64,000 nt of DNA from Desulfobulbus sp. (GTDB lineage: Bacteria > Desulfobacterota > Desulfobulbia > Desulfobulbales > Desulfobulbaceae), in the NCBI GenBank assembly GCA_003604995.1, contig QZJD01000069.1:1-64000 (forward strand), written 5' to 3'. Under the pieces are notes generated by a model, which saw only the letters and a program-made list of their open reading frames with translations, had not been told where the DNA came from and ran no database searches. The position numbers and the translations under genes were made by a program. Below, piece by piece: positions 58,230-64,000 of the stretch (position 1 is the stretch's first letter; each line of letters starts with the position of its first letter).

Positions 58230-58290
58230 CAAGAAAAAAGAGGGGTCGCCGCCGAGAGCCCTGGACCTTGTTGAAATTCCGACGGCGGAC
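58230..58290 (-). terminator. Probable terminator of the sigma-54 activator gene
   Basis: On the minus strand GTCCGCCG can pair with CGGCG-GCGAC (one bulge) across a long loop, followed by CCCTCTTTTTTCTT. The stem is imperfect, so efficiency is uncertain, but it separates the activator from the promoter of the downstream operon. Confidence 0.4.
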
Positions 58291-58318
58291 GCGCAGGGGC
58301 TTGGCTTGTAGGGGACCA

Positions 58319-60175
58319 TCAGGGTTTGCGGATACCGAGCTTTTTCATCCTCGCCCGTAAGGTACTCCGGTCGATATCCAGAATCTCGGCGGCGCTGTTC
58401 TTGCCGCTCACCTTCCAGCCGGTCTTTTCCAGGACCTTGAGGATGTAGTCGCGCTCCATGGCGCTCAAGGGTTTGAGCTGGTGACTGTTTTCTTCCGGCC
58501 CATTGATCTTCAGGCCGTCAGGCAGCCGGAGTCTCGGCCCGGTGGTGCTGATCACCGCCCGCTCGATGACATTTTCCAGCTCCCGGACATTGCCGGGCCA
58601 GGAATAGCGCTTTAGGGCGGTCATCACCGCTACGGAAACCGTGGGGACGGTTTTACCGTGCTTCCTGGCAAACAGGGCAACGAAATGATCGACCAGCAAG
58701 GGGATATCCTCGACCCGGTCGCGCAGCGGCGGCACGGTCAGCGGGAATACGTTGAGCCGGAACCAGAGGTCCCGGCGGAACCGTCCCAGCCGGACGTCTT
58801 CCTCCAGGTCCCGGTTGGTTGCGGCAATCACCCGGACATCCACCTTGATCGTCCGGCTGCTGCCCAGCCGCTCAAATTCCCCTTCCTGCAAGACCCTGAG
58901 CAACTTGCCCTGCAGCTCCAAGGGCAATTCCCCTATTTCGTCCAGAAACAGGGTTGTGCCGTCCGCCACCTCGAAACGGCCGGCATGTCGCTTATCCGCA
59001 CCGGTGAATGCCCCCCTCTCATAGCCGAACAGCTCACTCTCGATGAGGTTGGCCGGCAGAGCGGCGCAGTTCACCTTGACCAGGGGGCGCTTGGCCCGGC
59101 GGCTGGCGTTGTGAATCGCCCTGGCCACCAGCTCCTTGCCCGTCCCCGTCTCGCCCAGAATCAAGGCCAGGGTATCCGTGGCCGCGATCTGCTCCACCTT
59201 GAACAGGACATACTGCAGTGCATTGCTCTGTCCGATGATATTGCGAAAGTTATGTTCCAGGTTGATTTCTTCCCGCAGGTAGGCGGATTCCTCCTCAAGC
59301 TTCTTCTCCAGTCCACTGATCTCGACCAGGGCCCGGCGCAACTCCTCCTCCGTTTCCTTGCGCCGGGTTATGTCGCGATTGCTGGCGCGGAAGCCCACAA
59401 GCTTTTCTCCCTCCACCGCGGCCGGCTGGCAGGCGTGCTCGATCCAACGGACCGAACCGTCCCGGTGCACGATGCGGAACTGAATTTCCTGGGGAGCAGC
59501 CTTTGCCTCGGACTCCCGATAATGCCGCTCCCAAATCTCCCGGTCTTCCGGCAGAACGATTTCATGGACCAGGTTGGGATTCTCCAGGAAGGCCCTGGGC
59601 GGGTAGCCGGTGATCCGTTCACATGAGGGCGACACATATAAGAAGGGGCCATCCGGATGCCGCCAGTATTCCCAGTCATAGGTGAAATCGGAAATGGCGC
59701 GGTAGAGCAGCTCGGTCTGGCGGATCTTTTCGTCTCTGATCACCCGGGCGCTGATGTCCTGGAGCAGGCCCAGGAAGCCGATGGTTCGGCCCTGGTCATC
59801 CTTCATCGCGGCCCCGACGACCTCGCCCGGAAACGAGGCGCCGTTTTTGCGTCGGTAGGTCACCTGAAGCGGCTCCGGGTTATCCTCGGTCTGCAGGCCC
59901 CTCCTCACCCGCCCCATCCTTTCGAATTCCTCCCAGCTGGGATACAGGATCTCGCTTTCCCGGCCGATCAGTTCCGCCTCCGTATAGCCGAAAATTTTCT
60001 CCATGGCGGGGTTGACCATGATGATCCGACGATCGTGATCAGTGAACACAACGCCCAGGGGCAGCGCCTTGAAGATGCTCCGGAACCAGACGGCGAACTG
60101 CTTGTGTTCCTGCAGATCCCTGCACAGTTCGCTGATTTTCCGTTCCAGATTCCGGATGGTCGATTGATCGGACAT
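58319..60175 (-). CDS. PAS-PAS sigma-54-dependent transcriptional activator
   Basis: A 618-aa cytosolic activator with no receiver domain and no membrane segment, so it senses a signal directly. PAS 1 is at about 25-140 ([30 protein letters not shown]) and PAS 2 at about 150-285 ([34 protein letters not shown]). A coiled coil links to the AAA+ domain with Walker A GETGTGKE near 341, the sigma-54 loop GAFTGA near 385, and FLDEIGELP. The Fis-type helix-turn-helix is at the C-terminus ([19 protein letters not shown]). It lies directly upstream of the multicopper-oxidase operon on the same strand, with dyads and a sigma-54 promoter between, and is the obvious regulator of that operon. The ligand is unknown. 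Confidence 0.93.
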   Translation of the reverse strand: MSDQSTIRNLERKISELCRDLQEHKQFAVWFRSIFKALPLGVVFTDHDRRIIMVNPAMEKIFGYTEAELIGRESEILYPSWEEFERMGRVRRGLQTEDNPEPLQVTYRRKNGASFPGEVVGAAMKDDQGRTIGFLGLLQDISARVIRDEKIRQTELLYRAISDFTYDWEYWRHPDGPFLYVSPSCERITGYPPRAFLENPNLVHEIVLPEDREIWERHYRESEAKAAPQEIQFRIVHRDGSVRWIEHACQPAAVEGEKLVGFRASNRDITRRKETEEELRRALVEISGLEKKLEEESAYLREEINLEHNFRNIIGQSNALQYVLFKVEQIAATDTLALILGETGTGKELVARAIHNASRRAKRPLVKVNCAALPANLIESELFGYERGAFTGADKRHAGRFEVADGTTLFLDEIGELPLELQGKLLRVLQEGEFERLGSSRTIKVDVRVIAATNRDLEEDVRLGRFRRDLWFRLNVFPLTVPPLRDRVEDIPLLVDHFVALFARKHGKTVPTVSVAVMTALKRYSWPGNVRELENVIERAVISTTGPRLRLPDGLKINGPEENSHQLKPLSAMERDYILKVLEKTGWKVSGKNSAAEILDIDRSTLRARMKKLGIRKP

Positions 60176-60611
60176 GGAATGCCTTGCGGTTGTTCTCTTG
60201 TGAACTCCTGAAGCGAATCGCGGCGTTTCCCAGGCTCACGCACGGGTGGAGCCGGGGGCTTCAGGGGAAAATCCCTGCCGATAATAATAGAGGACTCCGC
60301 CGCCGGAGTCAAACACAAGAATTACCGGCACCCCTCCCGGAAAAAAACGCGCCCGGGAGCGCCTCGCCAAATCCGAGCGTTTTGGGTTGAACAGGGAGTT
60401 CCTCTATGGTAAAGGATCTGCTGGTGAATAGAGATTCATCGTATTTCACATCTGGTACGTGCCGGTTTTCCACAGAAAACTTCTCTGACATCCCGCGCGG
60501 TTTCGGGGGCTTCGCTCCTGCTTCCCGCCGACCGCGCTGATGCCGGGAGTTGTCCACCAGGATATGCCCTTCCACCAGGGCGTTCCGATAAACCATTGAA
60601 CAGGGAGAATC
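60176..60611. other. Divergent intergenic region upstream of the sigma-54 activator
   Basis: A 436-bp gap without a convincing gene, between the leftward activator and the rightward NlpC/P60 lipoprotein. GACTCCG (60293-60299) and CGGAGTC (60304-60310) form a 7-bp stem with a 4-nt loop and no T-tract. Frames on either strand overlap this hairpin and show no recognisable protein. Promoters for both genes are expected here but I could not assign boxes. Confidence 0.5.
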
Positions 60612-61097
60612 ATGCGGCTCCTCTTCATTGCAATCATTATCCTGCTGCTCGGCGGCTGCGCGGCCAACACCCCGCCCCCCCCAAGCGACTTCGTCGGTCA
60701 ACACCCGGCCCCCGCCGAGGAGTCGCGAAATTCGCTCACGGTTGGCGCTCTTCTCCAACAGTACTCCTCCTGGGAGGGCACACGCTACCGGGCAGGCGGC
60801 CTCAGCCGCAAGGGAGTCGACTGTTCCGGCTTTGTCTATCTGACCTTCCAGGACCTGCTGGGAATCGAACTGCCCAGAAGCGCCAGCCGGCAGGCACAGG
60901 TGGGAAAAGAGGTTACGGCTACGGAATTGCATACGGGCGACTTGGTCTTTTTCAAGACCGGCCGGCGCGGCAGGCATGTGGGGATATACCTCGCCGAGGG
61001 CAGATTCATTCATGCATCGACCACCATCGGCGTGACGATTTCCAGCCTGGACGACCGCTACTGGGCCCGCAGGTACTGGAAAGCGATGCGGGTCTAG
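60612..61097 (+). CDS. NlpC/P60-family cell-wall hydrolase lipoprotein
   Basis: A 161-aa lipoprotein. The signal peptide ends at lipobox LGGC (IIILLLGGCAAN), and a proline-rich linker follows. The NlpC/P60 domain covers about residues 42-158, with catalytic Cys in VDCSGFVYLTF, His in RHVGIYLAEG and a third polar residue in FIHASTTIG. Such enzymes cut gamma-D-glutamyl-diaminopimelate or similar peptide bonds in peptidoglycan. Length and layout match small Spr/NlpC-type proteins. CAGGGAGAATC precedes the ATG. It stands alone and converges with the FAD oxidoreductase gene downstream. Confidence 0.92.
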   Translation: MRLLFIAIIILLLGGCAANTPPPPSDFVGQHPAPAEESRNSLTVGALLQQYSSWEGTRYRAGGLSRKGVDCSGFVYLTFQDLLGIELPRSASRQAQVGKEVTATELHTGDLVFFKTGRRGRHVGIYLAEGRFIHASTTIGVTISSLDDRYWARRYWKAMRV

Positions 61098-61115
61098 CCT
61101 CCCGCCGGCCCGCGC

Positions 61116-62273
61116 TTACGGCCTGTTGTCCCCGACGGCGCGGATCAGCCCGGACAGATCCGAGATATCGCCGAGCAGTACCGCACCGATGAGACGGTTT
61201 TCCTGATCAAAAACCCTTTTGCGGTAGACGCCCTCTCCCTCCTCCACCTCCGATCGATACCGACCTTCCGCATCGATCTCGCCCACCGCGGCCAGATCAA
61301 TCCCCGCCACCTTCAGCTTGTTGGCCGCCACCGTTCCGCGGTAGCGCTGGGAGCCACCGGCCATGTTCGTGCCGGCAATCCGCCCTTGCTCCGCGGCAGC
61401 CGGCCAGATGCCGTAGACATTGCCTTCGAACTCAGTCACGTCGCCCGCGGCAAAGACCTCAGGCCTGCTGGTTCGCAGCAGATCGTCCACCAGGATTCCC
61501 TTGTTCCGAGCCACCCCGAGATGGCCGGCCAGATCCAGGTTGGGTCGGACCCCGGCGGCAATGAGCACCAAATCCGCGGTCAGGACTTCGCAATCGTCCA
61601 GCACCACCCGCTCCACGGTTGTTCCGCCCTGAATTTCATGCACGGAAATGTTGAGGTGAAAAGAAAAACCCATGCCCTCCATGATCTCCCGCAGCTTCTC
61701 CGCACCGGTGGGATCAAGCTGCCGGGGGAGCAGACGGGGCAGAAACTCGACCACCGTCACCTGCATTCCCCGCCGCCTGAGGGAATTGCCGGCCTCCAGC
61801 CCCAGCAGCCCGCCGCCGATGACCACCGCCTCTCCCCCGGCCCGGCAGCGGGAGACGATTTGCCTTGCGTCGGCAATATTGCGGAGAGCAAAGCTACCCA
61901 GCTTGTCGGAACCGATGATCGGCGGGATGAAGGAGTGGCTGCCGCTGGCCAGCAGCAGGAGATCATAGGGGATTTCCCCACCCCGGTCAAATGTGACCAC
62001 CCGGCGGTCAGGGTCGGCGCCGGTCACCCTGGTGCCGGTACGCAGTTCGATACGCTGCTGTGCATACCACTCCGGCGCCCTGATCACCAGTTCCGCTTCG
62101 TCAACATCGCCCGCCAGATAGTCGATCAGGCGGATACGGGAATAAAAGGGAAGATCCTCCTCAGTGAGGAGGATGATCCTGCCCTCCTCATCGTTTTTCC
62201 GAATATGTTCCGCGGCCGTGGTTCCGGCGACTCCATTACCGACAATGACGTAGCGCTTGCTCTGTGCGGCCAT
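61116..62273 (-). CDS. FAD/NAD(P)-dependent pyridine-nucleotide-disulfide-type oxidoreductase
   Basis: A 385-aa flavoprotein of the nitrite-reductase/rubredoxin-reductase-like class. The FAD-binding GNGVAGTTAAEHIRK is near residue 12, the conserved RIRLIDYLAG and ASGSHSF regions follow, the NAD-binding GGGLLGLEAGNSLRRRG is near 150, and the second FAD motif VFAAGDVTEF is near 275. A C-terminal domain of about 80 residues (TVAANKLKVAGIDLAAVGEI) matches NirB-type reductases. There is no redox CxxC, so it is not a disulfide reductase. The electron acceptor is unknown. It lies 18 nt after pckA on the same strand, so the two may be co-transcribed. Confidence 0.9.
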   Translation of the reverse strand: MAAQSKRYVIVGNGVAGTTAAEHIRKNDEEGRIILLTEEDLPFYSRIRLIDYLAGDVDEAELVIRAPEWYAQQRIELRTGTRVTGADPDRRVVTFDRGGEIPYDLLLLASGSHSFIPPIIGSDKLGSFALRNIADARQIVSRCRAGGEAVVIGGGLLGLEAGNSLRRRGMQVTVVEFLPRLLPRQLDPTGAEKLREIMEGMGFSFHLNISVHEIQGGTTVERVVLDDCEVLTADLVLIAAGVRPNLDLAGHLGVARNKGILVDDLLRTSRPEVFAAGDVTEFEGNVYGIWPAAAEQGRIAGTNMAGGSQRYRGTVAANKLKVAGIDLAAVGEIDAEGRYRSEVEEGEGVYRKRVFDQENRLIGAVLLGDISDLSGLIRAVGDNRP

Positions 62274-62291
62274 GCTTCCTCTCTGCTGCCT

Positions 62292-63902
62292 CTATGTTCC
62301 CGGGGGACCGGAAGTCTGCACCGCCCGACCCGCCTTGGCCGCGAACTGCTTGAAATTCTCGGCAAACATCCCGGCGAGCCGCCTGGCCTGGCGGTCATAC
62401 TCCTGCTTCCGGCGCCAGGCGGCGCGGGGATTGAGCGTCTCGGCCGACACGCCCGGGCAGCTGAGCGGAACGTGCAGGCCGAAAAAGGCTTCCTGCTCGG
62501 TGGGCACGTCATCCAGAGAGCCGTCCAGCACTGCTCTGACCATGGACCTGGTCAGCGGCAGGGGAATGCGCTTGCCCGTGGAACAGCTGCCCCCGGTCCA
62601 GCCGGTATTGATCAGCCAGACCTGCGAACCGTGCCGGTCAAGCTTTTTGCCGAGCAGCTCCGCGTAGCGCAGGGGATGAAGCGGCATAAACGGAGCGCCG
62701 TAGCAGGCACTGAACACCGGCGTCGGCTCCTTGATTCCCCGCTCGGTGTCGGCCACCCGCGCCGTATAGCCGGAGAGAAAATGATAGATGGCCTGATCGC
62801 GGGTCAATCGGGCAATGGCCGGCAGGACGCCGAAGGCGTCCGCCGAGAGAAAAATGATGGTCTTCGGATGGCATCCCAGGCCACTCCTGCTGGCGTTGGG
62901 GATTGCGGAAATGTGGTAGGACCCTCTGGTGTTTTCGGTAAAGGCGGCATCGTCATAGTCGACCTGCCTGGTGGCGGCATCCAGTGCCACATTTTCCAAA
63001 ATGGTGCCGAAACGCCTGGTGGCCCCATAGATCTCCGGTTCCCTTTCCCGGGAGAGGTGAAGCAGCTTGGCGTAACAGCCTCCTTCGAAGTTAAAGACCC
63101 CCTCGTCGCTCCAGCCATGCTCATCGTCGCCGATCAGGGTTCGACCGGCGTCGGAGGCGAGAGTGGTCTTGCCGGTACCGCTCAGCCCGAAAAACAGGGC
63201 GGTATCCTCGTCCCTGCCGCTGGTTGCCGAGCAGTGCATGGGCAGCACGCCCTGCTTGGGCATCAGGTAATTCATGATCGTGAAGACCGCCTTCTTTATC
63301 TCCCCGGCATAGCTGGTCCCCCCGATCAGCACGAGCCGTTTCTTGAAATTGATGAGGATGAAGGTCTCTGAACTGGTCCCGTCCAGGCTGGGCGAGGCAT
63401 GGAAGCGGGGGGCATTGATCACGGTGAATTCGGGAACATGATTTGCCAGTTCCCTGGGGGTGGCCTGAAGGAACATGTTGCGGGCGAAAAGGCTGTGCCA
63501 GGCACACTGGGTGATGACCCGGATCGGCAACCGGTAATCGGGATCAGCGCCGACAAAACAATCCTGCACGAAAATATCGTGGGTCTGCAGATGCATGGCC
63601 ATCCGGGCATGCAGCTGATCGAAATACTTTTCGCTGATCGGGGGGTTGATCGTGCCCCAGTTGATGTCCTTCCTGGTTGATGATTCCTGGACAATAAACT
63701 TGTCGTCGGCGGAGCGGCCGGTATGATGGCCGGTGCGTACCGTGATCGGCCCGAGATGGGAAAGGCGTCCTTCTCCGCGGACCATGATCTTCTCGTAGAG
63801 ACGGGGGGTGGGGAGGTTCCAGAACTCCTCCCCCAAATTGGTCAGCCCGTGGTGTTCCAGACCGAATCGACTCCGGCGTCCCTGATTTTTCACCGATCTC
63901 AT
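62292..63902 (-). CDS. pckA: ATP-dependent phosphoenolpyruvate carboxykinase
   Basis: A 536-aa cytosolic gluconeogenic enzyme converting oxaloacetate and ATP to PEP, CO2 and ADP. The kinase loop GLSGTGKTTLA is near residue 243 and the metal site LIGDDEHGW follows. GRSADDKFIV, the substrate-binding NFKKRLVLIGGTSYAGEIKK and the adenine-site region TGGSCSTGKRIPL are present. Length matches the bacterial ATP-type enzyme (about 525-540). The annotated ATG 63902 has GGAG almost touching it; GTG 63893 nine bases downstream would have better spacing, so the start is uncertain by three codons. The remaining 98 bp to the window end presumably hold its promoter. Confidence 0.95.
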   Translation of the reverse strand: MRSVKNQGRRSRFGLEHHGLTNLGEEFWNLPTPRLYEKIMVRGEGRLSHLGPITVRTGHHTGRSADDKFIVQESSTRKDINWGTINPPISEKYFDQLHARMAMHLQTHDIFVQDCFVGADPDYRLPIRVITQCAWHSLFARNMFLQATPRELANHVPEFTVINAPRFHASPSLDGTSSETFILINFKKRLVLIGGTSYAGEIKKAVFTIMNYLMPKQGVLPMHCSATSGRDEDTALFFGLSGTGKTTLASDAGRTLIGDDEHGWSDEGVFNFEGGCYAKLLHLSREREPEIYGATRRFGTILENVALDAATRQVDYDDAAFTENTRGSYHISAIPNASRSGLGCHPKTIIFLSADAFGVLPAIARLTRDQAIYHFLSGYTARVADTERGIKEPTPVFSACYGAPFMPLHPLRYAELLGKKLDRHGSQVWLINTGWTGGSCSTGKRIPLPLTRSMVRAVLDGSLDDVPTEQEAFFGLHVPLSCPGVSAETLNPRAAWRRKQEYDRQARRLAGMFAENFKQFAAKAGRAVQTSGPPGT

Positions 63903-64000
63903 CTCCGCGCCCTCCGCTCTCTCGCAAAATCATCTCTTCCCATCATATACCTGAATCGGGCAGCTGTCCAATAACCCGTGGGGGCTTGCCGGGGACGGCG

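Larger units (their letters stand above)
57868..58318. other. Regulatory region of the multicopper-oxidase operon
   Basis: A 451-bp gene-free gap between the sigma-54 activator and the ABM gene, both leftward. In leftward order it holds a likely terminator, two GGTC-N6-GACC dyads and a -24/-12 promoter (all listed separately). A leader of about 145 nt before the ABM start then ends in GCGGGTTTTTTTCC just ahead of the ribosome-binding site. A 24-codon frame starting near 57992 may be chance. Confidence 0.7.

Overview
The window is about 64 kb of GC-rich chromosome from an anaerobic or facultatively anaerobic Gram-negative bacterium. A single-chain pyruvate:ferredoxin oxidoreductase, many multiheme c-type cytochromes, sigma-54 activators, a ZraSR-like two-component system and lipoprotein and outer-membrane signals point to the deltaproteobacterial lineage (Desulfobacterota). 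A Desulfobulbales- or Desulfurivibrio-like organism is the best guess. This rests on gene content alone; there is no rRNA in the window. I saw no tRNA, rRNA, CRISPR array, prophage or insertion sequence.

Layout. 1-8.6 kb holds housekeeping and signalling genes: a ClC chloride transporter (cut by the left edge), a dGTPase, a 57-aa protein, a hybrid sensor kinase, a PabB-PabC fusion and a CBS-ACT protein. 8.6-12.2 kb is pyruvate:ferredoxin oxidoreductase with a clear terminator. 12.4-20 kb holds a CAP-domain secreted protein coupled to a radical SAM protein, an EamA exporter and a complete branched-chain amino-acid type ABC importer. 20.2-32.6 kb is a multiheme cytochrome locus: six cytochromes with 61 canonical CxxCH motifs, including a cytochrome b/c membrane fusion, a 22-heme lipoprotein, a 15-heme and a 10-heme protein, plus an NHL-repeat protein. 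It looks like an electron route from the quinone pool to the cell surface. 32.7-39.5 kb holds a decayed chemoreceptor and a ZraP/ZraSR-type envelope metal-stress system with a sigma-54 promoter and an enhancer-like dyad. 39.6-44.4 kb is a copper module: a Cu P-type ATPase and a multicopper oxidase fused to an outer-membrane barrel. 44.5-60.2 kb is the most unusual part. 60.6-64 kb holds an NlpC/P60 lipoprotein, an FAD/NAD oxidoreductase and PEP carboxykinase.

The 44.5-60.2 kb block reads as one regulated system. A PAS-PAS-AAA+ sigma-54 activator is followed, on the same strand, by two GGTC-N6-GACC dyads and a -24/-12 promoter. Eight co-directional genes then follow: an ABM-fold protein, a 1943-aa surface protein with beta-helix and C-terminal membrane anchor, two cupredoxin proteins that divide one set of multicopper-oxidase ligands between them, a ligand-less cupredoxin paralogue, a lipoprotein, a subtilase and a seven-repeat beta-propeller. 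The ligand-less cupredoxin, the subtilase and the propeller share a C-terminal tail of the form PFPWxLF(x)PxI. I know of no name for this tail and suggest it is a sorting or anchoring signal. The neighbouring copper exporter would supply or protect against the metal. The role of the system (surface oxidation of a metal or organic donor, or extracellular matrix assembly) is inference.
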